This document shows, in pieces, positions 54,938 to 62,986 of a stretch of 64,000 bases of DNA. Both the position numbers and the translations under genes were made by a program. The notes beneath the pieces are model-generated. The model searched no databases. It was not told the DNA's origin and saw nothing but the letters and a program-made list of their open reading frames with translations. Numbering within the stretch: position 1 is the first letter of the stretch; each line of letters starts with the position of its first letter. This stretch comes from Chryseobacterium lactis (GTDB lineage: Bacteria; Bacteroidota; Bacteroidia; Flavobacteriales; Weeksellaceae), in assembly GCF_003815875.1 (NCBI RefSeq), contig NZ_CP033924.1:4278001-4342000 (forward strand), given 5' to 3'.

Positions 54938-55943
54938 CATTGTCATCTCCGCTATTGGTTTTAATAGTGTTTCTGGCACAGAAATCAATGAATATCTCAG
55001 TAACTCAGAAGGACGGTTTCCCTCGTCTATGATTATTGAAGATCATGACCCTCAACAATTTTTAAAACCTAAAGGCCAGCGTTTTCTCAACAAAGCTACA
55101 TTGTTGTATTGTAACACTGCTTTTCAGGCCATTCATAACAGAGATTTAATGCAATACATTCAGAGTTCTCCGGAAAGAATCGGACTTTATGACGGTACTG
55201 AACTATCTAACCTTGAAGACTGTTTTATTTTTGATCTGACTGCCAGAAATCAGGGACCGGACAGAGTCAGCCCAATGAAAGCGCCCAGCACAATAGCTAA
55301 TGCAGCAGCAAGTCAGATGGCCATACAGGCAGGTATAAAAGGCCCCAATTTCAGTGTATGTGCCGGGATGGCCGGAAGTCTTCAGGCACTAGATATAGCC
55401 TGTCTTCATTTAAAACAAAGGATGATTGACTATGGAATAGCAGCTTCTACAGAAGTTCGGAACAAATATCAGCTTTCAATCAGAAACAATCAGCAAAAGC
55501 TCTCCCCGGAACTTGGAATTTCTATGATTCTGGAACATCGCGAAACATTAGAAAAAGATGCCAGAAAACCTTTAGCCGGAATTAAGCTGATCCACTCTGA
55601 AACCTTCATGGTAAATGACCATTTTGAGTTTTATCTGTATGAAATAGTATTCCCTGTCATCCAATTATATGAGATAGATACCACCATCATTTCCGGAGGA
55701 GGATTTATGATCAATGAAAAAATATTTAACAATTTATTCAAAGAGAATCATATTGATGTAACCGTACTATATCCGGAACAACAATTCGGAGACCTGGATA
55801 ATGCAGGAGGAATGTTTGGGATTGCCTATGCTATCTCAATATTTAATGGACAAAACATCCATAAAACAGATAAAAAAGACATCATAGTCTTATCTATCGA
55901 CCCGTCTGGAACACTTATTTATACCATCATCGAAAAAAAATAA
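54912..55943 (+). CDS. Ketosynthase-like partner without the active-site Cys (CLF-like)
   Basis: 343 residues. The first half follows the KAS fold: MKAPSTIANAAASQMAIQAG, then GPNFSVCAGMAGSLQALDIA, where the position of the catalytic Cys is taken by Met153 (Cys150 is three residues before it). No HGTGT motif is found. GGGFMINEKI and FGDLDNAGGMFGIAYAIS stand near the end. This is the layout of a chain-length-factor-like subunit that pairs with the active ketosynthase in type II PKS. It overlaps the ketosynthase gene by 26 bp. Confidence 0.85.
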   Translation: MIPAHPNNDIVISAIGFNSVSGTEINEYLSNSEGRFPSSMIIEDHDPQQFLKPKGQRFLNKATLLYCNTAFQAIHNRDLMQYIQSSPERIGLYDGTELSNLEDCFIFDLTARNQGPDRVSPMKAPSTIANAAASQMAIQAGIKGPNFSVCAGMAGSLQALDIACLHLKQRMIDYGIAASTEVRNKYQLSIRNNQQKLSPELGISMILEHRETLEKDARKPLAGIKLIHSETFMVNDHFEFYLYEIVFPVIQLYEIDTTIISGGGFMINEKIFNNLFKENHIDVTVLYPEQQFGDLDNAGGMFGIAYAISIFNGQNIHKTDKKDIIVLSIDPSGTLIYTIIEKK

Positions 55944-55951
55944 CAGATCAA

Positions 55952-56434
55952 ATGCCAACCATTTTAGAATCTTATCAAATCACTCAGATCTTACAATACC
56001 GATACCCTTTTTTACTTATTGACAGAGTTACTGAATATGTGAAAGATGACAGTTTAAAGGCTGTTAAGGCCGTTTCTGCAGGTGAGCCTTATTTTGCGGG
56101 ACATTTCCCAAACTTTCCGATTATGCCGGGAGTTCTTATTACCGAAGCCCTTGCACAAGCCTCTTCATTAATGATGGTTTTAAATAATTTAGACTGGAAG
56201 CCCAGTGATCCCATTCCATCATTTCACACAACAACAATTGGAGTATTGGGGAATGTCCAGATCAGCTTTTTAAAATCTGTTCTCCCCGGAAGTCTTCTGG
56301 AGCTTGACGTTAAATTAGATTGGAGAAAAGGATCCGCCAGCTCTGTAAATGTCAAAGCTTCCGTAGAAGGATCTGTTTGTGCAAAAGGTAAAATAACGGT
56401 AATGTCCGTTGATCAGAATACGATATTCTCTTAG
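55952..56434 (+). CDS. FabZ-like 3-hydroxyacyl-ACP dehydratase
   Basis: 160 residues, a hot-dog fold. The start ILQYRYPFLLIDRVTEY and the active-site region GHFPNFPIMPGVLITEALAQ carry the catalytic His51 and Glu65. It removes water from beta-hydroxyacyl-ACP to give a trans double bond. It is 8 bp downstream of the CLF-like gene and 1 bp upstream of the thioesterase start chosen here, so it is firmly in the operon. Confidence 0.93.
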   Translation: MPTILESYQITQILQYRYPFLLIDRVTEYVKDDSLKAVKAVSAGEPYFAGHFPNFPIMPGVLITEALAQASSLMMVLNNLDWKPSDPIPSFHTTTIGVLGNVQISFLKSVLPGSLLELDVKLDWRKGSASSVNVKASVEGSVCAKGKITVMSVDQNTIFS

Positions 56435-56435
56435 A

Positions 56436-57179
56436 ATGAATACTCCAATTTTATTCTGTATCCCTTATGCAGGAGGATCTTCAATGTCATTTTCTAATAT
56501 CGTCAGTCTCATTACTATTGAGGGGCTTGAAATCAAATGTCTTGAGCTGCCGGGAAGAGGTACCCGACATAGAGAACTGCTTCCAGCCTCTTTGGATGAG
56601 GTTGTGGATGATCTTTATTTTAAAATAAAAGATAGCCTTTTACTAAAGGAAAGACCTATCCTCATTTGGGGACATAGCATGGGAGCAATCCTGGCATTGC
56701 TGTTATCTTCCCGGTTACATACACATCAGTTCAATATGATTGGATTACTGGTTTCAGGGATGAAAGCACCTACCCATCCGTCTTCTCCGCATGCACTTTC
56801 CGAAAAAGCCAAGAATAAATTATTATCTGATCTTTTACCCATCAAATATGAGCAAAATAAGGAAGCTCCTCTTTTTCAAAGGATTTACAAAAAAAGAATA
56901 GAAATTATGGAAAAAGATGTGGAATTACTGGAAAAATACCAGATTAAAAATTGGCCGGAAATGTATCTATCCAGCCCGATAGCAGTAATTATGGGCGATG
57001 ATGATGAACTCTACCCTGCTTTATCTTATTATGAAAACTGGAAGCTTCATACTTCAGGTAACACTGATTTTTTCTCTATAAAAGGCAGTCACTTTTTTCC
57101 GATGCAACATCCTGAAAAAACATCCCTTTTATTAACTCAAATACTTACACAAATCCTGAATAATCAACCTATTAATTAA
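56436..57179 (+). CDS. Type II thioesterase
   Basis: 247 residues from the ATG at 56436 (1 bp after the dehydratase stop; an in-frame ATG at 56409 lies inside the previous gene). ILFCIPYAGGSSMSF, the GxSxG nucleophile in WGHSMGAILALLL and late Asp and His (MGDDDELYP, KGSHFFPMQ) form the usual triad. External thioesterases of the GrsT/TEII type release or edit chains on carriers in polyketide and peptide synthases. It is the last enzyme before the peroxidase. Confidence 0.92.
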   Translation: MNTPILFCIPYAGGSSMSFSNIVSLITIEGLEIKCLELPGRGTRHRELLPASLDEVVDDLYFKIKDSLLLKERPILIWGHSMGAILALLLSSRLHTHQFNMIGLLVSGMKAPTHPSSPHALSEKAKNKLLSDLLPIKYEQNKEAPLFQRIYKKRIEIMEKDVELLEKYQIKNWPEMYLSSPIAVIMGDDDELYPALSYYENWKLHTSGNTDFFSIKGSHFFPMQHPEKTSLLLTQILTQILNNQPIN

Positions 57180-57193
57180 AAACAAAAATAAAA

Positions 57194-58420
57194 ATGAAAG
57201 TAAAAAAAATATTTTTCCCGGCTATTACGATAGCTTTGTTTGGAGTACTATTCTCCTGTTCCAATGATACTTTTACGCTGGAACCTATCTCAGAACCGAA
57301 TGCCAAAGTATCAGCTCTATCTGTATCCAAAAATGCTTCATTACTCGCAGCCTATTTTGGGGATAATATTGATTTCAGCAATTTACCCAACTATGCCAAT
57401 CAAAGTATACCAATGTATGTGTTCAGGAACAATACGCCATTTATTAATCGGATTACCGATGAAGGAGCAACATTGGGTAGAGTTTTGTTTTATGATAAAA
57501 ATCTATCCAGCAACAATAAAGTTTCTTGTTCGAGCTGCCATAAACAGGAGCTGGCTTTCGGTGATAATAATAGGGCCAGCCAGGGAGTGAACGGAAATAC
57601 GGGAAGGCATTCCATGAGATTAATCAATGTCAGGTTTGCTGAGGAATTTAGGGTTTTCTGGGATAAAAGAGCCACTTCTCTGGATACCCAGACTACCATC
57701 CCTATCAGAGACCACATAGAAATGGGATACAGTGGTAAAAAAGGCGCTCCCTCTTTTGATCATCTTATTAAAAAACTCCAGGGACTGGACTATTACCAGG
57801 AACTTTTTACCAGAGCCTTTGGAAGTGCTGAAATTACGGAAGAAAAAATACAAAAAGCTCTTGCTCAATTTGTGAGCAGCATTATTTCATTTGATTCAAA
57901 GTATGATGAAGGAAGAGCAGAAATCTCCTCCGAATTTCTTGATTTCCCGAATTTCACTCCGGAGGAAAACCTTGGAAAAAAACTCTATATGGAATTTCCC
58001 GTAGCTGTAGGCGGAACCCGAGCGGGGGGTGGAATGGGATGTGCAAGTTGTCATTTTGCTCCTGAATTTGGCATGACTGCCCTGAGCGGAAATAACGGTG
58101 TTATTGACAAAATAGGCAGTACCGAAAAAGATCTTAGTGTCACCAATTCTCCTTCAATGCGTGATCTTGTCAATTCTAACGGGCAACCCCATGCCCCAAT
58201 GATGCATTCTGCAGTATTTTCTACATTGGAACAGGTCATTGACCATTATAACAATATTCCCAAAGAAGCCAGAACGGATAAACTGGACAATAACCTTCGT
58301 CTGAGAAGCTTAAATGCCACTCCAGAAGAAAAAAAGGCTATTATTGCATTTATGAAAACCCTTACCGGGAAAAATGTCTATAAGGATAGGAAATGGTCCA
58401 ATCCTTTTATCAATCCATAA
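57194..58420 (+). CDS. Di-heme cytochrome-c peroxidase-like lipoprotein
   Basis: 408 residues. A lipobox (LFSC, Cys22) suggests a membrane-anchored periplasmic protein. Two c-type heme sites are seen: Cys112-Ser-Ser-Cys115-His116 and Cys283-Ala-Ser-Cys286-His287. The architecture is that of the CcpA/MauG family, which reduces hydrogen peroxide or oxidises protein substrates. It starts 14 bp after the thioesterase stop and its transcript ends at the hairpin at 58430-58461, so it may be the tail of the biosynthetic operon. Confidence 0.92.
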   Translation: MKVKKIFFPAITIALFGVLFSCSNDTFTLEPISEPNAKVSALSVSKNASLLAAYFGDNIDFSNLPNYANQSIPMYVFRNNTPFINRITDEGATLGRVLFYDKNLSSNNKVSCSSCHKQELAFGDNNRASQGVNGNTGRHSMRLINVRFAEEFRVFWDKRATSLDTQTTIPIRDHIEMGYSGKKGAPSFDHLIKKLQGLDYYQELFTRAFGSAEITEEKIQKALAQFVSSIISFDSKYDEGRAEISSEFLDFPNFTPEENLGKKLYMEFPVAVGGTRAGGGMGCASCHFAPEFGMTALSGNNGVIDKIGSTEKDLSVTNSPSMRDLVNSNGQPHAPMMHSAVFSTLEQVIDHYNNIPKEARTDKLDNNLRLRSLNATPEEKKAIIAFMKTLTGKNVYKDRKWSNPFINP

Positions 58421-58429
58421 ACTTATCAA

Positions 58430-58461
58430 CAATAAAAGCTGGCTATAACCAGCTTTTATTG
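58430..58461 (+). terminator. Strong hairpin terminator after the peroxidase gene
   Basis: A perfect 13-bp inverted repeat (CAATAAAAGCTGG, 58430-58442, with 58449-58461) has a 6-nt loop and lies 9 bp past the stop codon. It marks the likely end of the cluster starting at 49716. The rest of 58462-58671 shows only a weak TAATTTTG box at 58623-58630 before the next gene. Confidence 0.88.
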
Positions 58462-58671
58462 ATATCTCCACGTCATTTTTTCAACGTGCATTCTATTGTT
58501 ATTTTGTAAGTCGTCTCTTCAAAATATAGAACCAAAACAAAGGTGAAATTAAAATCTTTATCAAATTGAGAAAATAAATAGATAAAGTTGGCCTAATCCT
58601 TTAATTTTCAAATTTAAAGCCTTAATTTTGCCACGAAATTTAAAAAATTCGGATTCTTCACTGCTATGTAC

Positions 58672-59439
58672 ATGAAAAAAATGATGGTTGGGCTTTCTTT
58701 AGCACTATCTGTTACTACTATATCGGGGCAAAAAACTCCCGCGAAAAACAATAGTCTGACACCTTATAGTTATCAGACTTTCAATTGTGATAACAAAGGA
58801 TATTTTGATTCCGCCAAATATAAAAAAGAGGAAATAGACGGAGTAAATAAGCTTTTGTATCAGTTCAATGGGGTTCAATTTGATACACAACCCGTTTTTA
58901 AACTTTCTAATCTTGAAGAAATTCGTAAAAACAGAGAAGAATATCTTCAGCAACTGGAAAACCAATATCAGGAAAAGAAAAAAGAATTATACAGCCTTGA
59001 AGTGATTAATCTTCCGATGTGGAAAAAATTACAGCAGGAAACCATCCAGTCTTTTGAAAATGAATATCAACTAAACAAGGAGGAAATTATTGCCTATTCT
59101 GACCCTTCGTCTCTTAAAGACAGCAAGTTTTACGGATCCTGCAAAGAGCATATTGATGCGATCTCATCTCCTGATAGAGAGAAGATGTTTACAGCATGGA
59201 AAAACTATATTGAATTGAAAAGCAAAAGCAATGCTGATCCGAAAGCAGTATTGGCAAGATTCAATGCAAAGCTGAATGATCCCCAAAAAGAAGACTACGC
59301 TTTAATCGACATGATCGGACTTAGTTTTCACAACTGTGCCAACAGTAGTTTCAGACAGAAACGTGAAGAGGAAGGAGTTGCTTACAAAGACTTCGACAAA
59401 CTTTTTATTAAACTGAAAAGAACTTGCGATGAGCCATAA
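58672..59439 (+). CDS. Secreted protein of unknown function
   Basis: 255 residues from the ATG at 58672 (another ATG at 58666 is in frame). A signal peptide (about 1-20) ends at SGQK. The mature part has long charged helices (NREEYLQQLENQYQEKKKEL) and four Cys in total, two of them in FNCD and YGSCKE, perhaps making disulfides. I do not recognise a family. A TAATTTTG box lies 41 bp upstream of this start. Confidence 0.72.
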   Translation: MKKMMVGLSLALSVTTISGQKTPAKNNSLTPYSYQTFNCDNKGYFDSAKYKKEEIDGVNKLLYQFNGVQFDTQPVFKLSNLEEIRKNREEYLQQLENQYQEKKKELYSLEVINLPMWKKLQQETIQSFENEYQLNKEEIIAYSDPSSLKDSKFYGSCKEHIDAISSPDREKMFTAWKNYIELKSKSNADPKAVLARFNAKLNDPQKEDYALIDMIGLSFHNCANSSFRQKREEEGVAYKDFDKLFIKLKRTCDEP

Positions 59440-59591
59440 GATTTCTTGAAAATTGATTTTTTTTAAAAATATAATGACAGTATCCCCTTTGGATGCTGTT
59501 TTTTATTGATTTAAGTGATAAAAACTTCTGACTTTTCCCGGGAGAATTTATATTTTAACACTTGCTGAATTGCTATAAAAACTAAACTTTT

Positions 59592-60053
59592 TCATATCGT
59601 AACTCCGTGTGTATTCTTCACTTCAGCCATCACAAAGGTGCTGTGGGTACTTCCGATAGAATCTACTGATCCTAGCTTATTGAATACAAAATCCTGATAA
59701 TGTTTCATATCCCGCACCTGAACTTTGAGTAAAAAATCAAAATCTCCGGAAATATTATAGCATTCGGCTACTTCTTCAATGAGGAGGATATCTTTTACAA
59801 ATTGATTGCCTATCGCCCGGTCGTGGATTTTCAGTTTAATCTGACAAAACACAGTAAAGCCACGATTCAATTTCTCAGCTTCCAATACCGCTGCATAATG
59901 TTTGATATAGCCTTCCTGCTCCAACCTTTTAACCCGTTCAAAAACAGGAGATGGTGAGAGGTTGATTTCTTTGGCAAGCTCCTTTATCGTCAATTTAGCA
60001 TTCTTTTGCAGGATTCTTAGCAGTTGAAGATCCTTTTCATCAAGTCTTTCCAC
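59592..60053 (-). CDS. Lrp/AsnC-family transcriptional regulator
   Basis: 153 residues. The start is a GTG at 60053 (an in-frame stop lies just upstream at 60060-60062). The N-terminal helix-turn-helix reads LDEKDLQLLRILQKNAKLTI with ELAKEINLSPSPVFERVKRL, followed by the RAM ligand domain ending in STHSTFVMAEVKN. Lrp-type proteins sense amino acids. It is divergent from the metE riboswitch, 519 bp before the metE start, so it may influence methionine metabolism. Its -7 box TATTTTTG is at 60085-60092. Confidence 0.92.
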   Translation of the reverse strand: MERLDEKDLQLLRILQKNAKLTIKELAKEINLSPSPVFERVKRLEQEGYIKHYAAVLEAEKLNRGFTVFCQIKLKIHDRAIGNQFVKDILLIEEVAECYNISGDFDFLLKVQVRDMKHYQDFVFNKLGSVDSIGSTHSTFVMAEVKNTHGVTI

Positions 60054-60224
60054 AGGATATTATTCTTTTTAGCGTTGATTTTTTCAAAAATAAAGAATAT
60101 TTATCTTTTAAAATAATTAAAAACAAAATTTTATCCTTAAGTTTTGAAATTACACCAATTAAACCACTCAATTATATATCTTTACACCCTATTTTGTTCT
60201 TTAAAATACTTCATCAAACGGAAG

Positions 60225-60380
60225 AGGTTTTACATAACGTAGATTAATAGGGAATCGTGTGAGAATCACGAGCTGTCGCGCAACTGTAAGTAACAACCAA
60301 AGGTTTTTATCCGTGTATATCCACTGCCAGAGCGGGAAGGATGATAAAAACCGTTACAAGCCAGGAGACCTGCCTGTTCT
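60225..60380 (+). promoter_or_regulatory. Cobalamin (B12) riboswitch of metE
   Basis: The conserved cobalamin aptamer pieces are clear. GGGAAT with GTGAGAATC (around 60250-60268) is followed by GCTGTCGCGCAACTGTAA (about 60272-60289). The B12 box AGCCAGGAGACCTGCC stands at 60359-60374. This is the AdoCbl/MeCbl riboswitch family. About 190 nt of leader remain before the metE ATG; the expression platform is not obvious. It should repress the B12-independent enzyme when B12 is present. Confidence 0.93.
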
Positions 60381-60571
60381 GAATTGACAATGCTTTCGCG
60401 ATTTGAAGCTTTGGGTCATACAGATGATACTTTTTGAACGTGTCCCGACGTTAACGGAAAAACTACGTCCTTATTGTATCTCTCTGATTTCCTTTCTTCT
60501 TTCTCCAAAAGTATTGTGAAGCATCCAAAGAGCTTTTAAAATCATAAGTTTAATTTAAAAGTGTAAAAGAA

Positions 60572-62890
60572 ATGCAAACACACCTTCTTGGCTATCCGCG
60601 AATTGGTAGCAACAGAGAACTAAAAAAAGCCTGTGAACAATATTGGGCAGGCAAAACATCAATTGATCAGCTTCTGGAAACCGGAAATGCAATCAGCCAT
60701 CAAAACTGGAAACTTCAGCACGATGCAGGAATAGACCTTATCCCTTGTAATGATTTTTCCTATTATGATCAGGTATTGGATATGACTTTAACAATAGGAG
60801 CTATTCCCGAGCGTTATCAGGAAATAGCTTCTGATGAGTCCCGGTCTGAGCTTGACCTTTATTTTGCAATGGCGAGAGGATATCAGAAAAACGGATTAGA
60901 TATTACAGCGATGGAAATGACCAAATGGTTTGATACCAACTACCATTACATCGTTCCTGAGTTTCAAAAAAATCAGTCATTTAAATTATTTTCAAACAAA
61001 ATCATCAATGAATTCATTAGTGCCAAACAGGCAGGAATTAATGCAAAACCGGTTATCATTGGTTTGATTACTTATCTTCTTTTAGGAAAAGAAAAAGAGG
61101 AGAATTTTGATAAACTGGACCTGGTTTCAAACCTGCTGCCTGTTTATATTCAAATCCTGACAGAGCTTGAAAATCAAGGGGCAGAATATATCCAGTTTGA
61201 TGAACCATTCCTTGCGTTAGATCTTGATAATAAAGCAAAAGAAGCCTATGAATTGGTTTACAACGAGATCAGAAAACAATTTCCAAATCTTAAAATTATT
61301 GTAGCGACTTATTTCGAAGGATTAAAAGACAACACCTCTCTTGCAGTACATCTTCCTGTTGATGTATTACATATTGATCTTGTACGAAACCCGGAACAGC
61401 TTGAAGAAATTCTACCATTGCTTCCCAGATCATTAAGTCTTTCTCTGGGCATTGTAGATGGAAGAAACATCTGGAAAAATGATTTTGAAAAATCGTTGCA
61501 GTTGGTTAAAAAGGTAATCCATGAAATTGGAACAGAAAGGATATTGATTGCTCCTTCATGTTCATTGCTTCACTCTCCTTTTGATCTTGATTCTGAAAAA
61601 GATGAGGCTATTTTATCTCCTGAAATTAAAGAATGGTTAGCTTTTGCCAAACAGAAAGTTCATGAAGTTGTTGCTTTAAAAAAATTGGCAAACAATCCTG
61701 ATTATCATGCTTTACAACTGTTGGCAGAAAATAAAAAGGCCATAGAAACCCGTAAAGTTTCAACTTTAATTCACAATCAGGAAGTAAAAAACCGTATTGC
61801 TATAATCACTGAGGATGATGCGCAAAGGAGAAATCCATTTAATGTAAGAAAAGAAATTCAGCAGAAAGAATTGCAACTTCCTTTATTCCCGACCACAACG
61901 ATCGGTTCATTTCCTCAAACCAAGGAAGTGAGAAGTTGGAGAGCCCAATTCAAAAAAGGAGAACTTACTGCAGAACAATATGATACTTTATTGAAACAGG
62001 AAACGGAAAGGACCATCCACTGGCAGGAAGAGATCGGAATTGATGTACTGGTTCATGGAGAATTTGAACGTAATGATATGGTTGAATATTTTGGCGAACA
62101 GCTTTCCGGATTTGCCTTTACCCAAAACGGATGGGTTCAGAGCTATGGAAGCCGTTGTGTAAAACCACCTGTCATTTACGGTGATGTACACCGCCCCCAT
62201 CCTATGACGGTGTATTGGTCAGAATATGCTCAATCGGTGACAAAAAAATGGGTAAAAGGAATGTTAACCGGCCCTGTAACTATTCTTCAATGGTCTTTTG
62301 TACGGGATGATCAGCCTCGCTCATCAACGTGTAAACAAATTGCTCTCGCCATTCGTGATGAGGTGAATGACCTTGAAAAAGCAGGGATCAGAATCATCCA
62401 GATCGATGAACCCGCGATCAGAGAAGGTCTTCCGTTAAGAAAATCAGAATGGCAAACTTATCTGAAATGGGCCGTGGAAGCTTTTAGAATTTCGGCTAGT
62501 GGTGTTGAGGATGCCACTCAAATCCATACCCATATGTGTTATTCTGAATTCAACGATATTATCCAGAATATTGCAGATATGGATGCCGATGTCATTACCA
62601 TAGAATGTTCCAGAAGCCAGATGGAGCTGTTAAATGCTTTCGCTGATTTTAAATATCCGAATGAAATTGGCCCCGGTGTATATGACATTCATTCTCCCAG
62701 AGTTCCTTCAAAAGAAGAAATGGTAGCACTACTGAGAAAAGCACAGGCGGTTATTCCCGCACAACAACTTTGGGTAAACCCCGATTGTGGACTAAAAACA
62801 CGCCACTGGGATGAAACAGAGAAGGCTTTAAAAGCTATGGTAGAAGCCTCGCGAGAAGCCAGTCTTGAATATGCAGTTCAGGAAAAATAA
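60572..62890 (+). CDS. metE: Cobalamin-independent methionine synthase
   Basis: 772 residues, the full two-domain MetE. The N-terminal half begins LLGYPRIGSNRELKKACEQYW, and the C-terminal catalytic barrel starts near residue 440 at TTIGSFPQTKEVR. Zinc ligands are seen in THMCYSEFND (His, Cys), IECSRSQMELL and DCGLKTRHW (second Cys). It methylates homocysteine from 5-methyl-tetrahydrofolate. It is controlled by a B12 riboswitch upstream, as expected for the enzyme that substitutes for MetH. It ends at a hairpin. Confidence 0.97.
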   Translation: MQTHLLGYPRIGSNRELKKACEQYWAGKTSIDQLLETGNAISHQNWKLQHDAGIDLIPCNDFSYYDQVLDMTLTIGAIPERYQEIASDESRSELDLYFAMARGYQKNGLDITAMEMTKWFDTNYHYIVPEFQKNQSFKLFSNKIINEFISAKQAGINAKPVIIGLITYLLLGKEKEENFDKLDLVSNLLPVYIQILTELENQGAEYIQFDEPFLALDLDNKAKEAYELVYNEIRKQFPNLKIIVATYFEGLKDNTSLAVHLPVDVLHIDLVRNPEQLEEILPLLPRSLSLSLGIVDGRNIWKNDFEKSLQLVKKVIHEIGTERILIAPSCSLLHSPFDLDSEKDEAILSPEIKEWLAFAKQKVHEVVALKKLANNPDYHALQLLAENKKAIETRKVSTLIHNQEVKNRIAIITEDDAQRRNPFNVRKEIQQKELQLPLFPTTTIGSFPQTKEVRSWRAQFKKGELTAEQYDTLLKQETERTIHWQEEIGIDVLVHGEFERNDMVEYFGEQLSGFAFTQNGWVQSYGSRCVKPPVIYGDVHRPHPMTVYWSEYAQSVTKKWVKGMLTGPVTILQWSFVRDDQPRSSTCKQIALAIRDEVNDLEKAGIRIIQIDEPAIREGLPLRKSEWQTYLKWAVEAFRISASGVEDATQIHTHMCYSEFNDIIQNIADMDADVITIECSRSQMELLNAFADFKYPNEIGPGVYDIHSPRVPSKEEMVALLRKAQAVIPAQQLWVNPDCGLKTRHWDETEKALKAMVEASREASLEYAVQEK

Positions 62891-62910
62891 AAAAAAATTT
62901 GATTGTCATA

Positions 62911-62936
62911 AAATCAGGGGATTAATCTCCTGATTT
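62911..62936 (+). terminator. Terminator of metE
   Basis: A 12-bp stem (AAATCAGGGGAT with ATCTCCTGATTT, one G-U pair) has a 2-nt loop by strict pairing and is followed by T7. It lies 20 bp after the metE stop codon. Confidence 0.87.
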
Positions 62937-62986
62937 TTTTATTATCACAATTTATATTCCGGGAGGTTGTGTAAGAATTCATCCGC

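Noticed and set aside
50057..57179. Flexirubin or standard aryl polyene cluster
   Set aside because: It lacks ammonia lyase, AMP-ligase, acyltransferase/glycosyltransferase and the extra KS and ACP genes expected for these.
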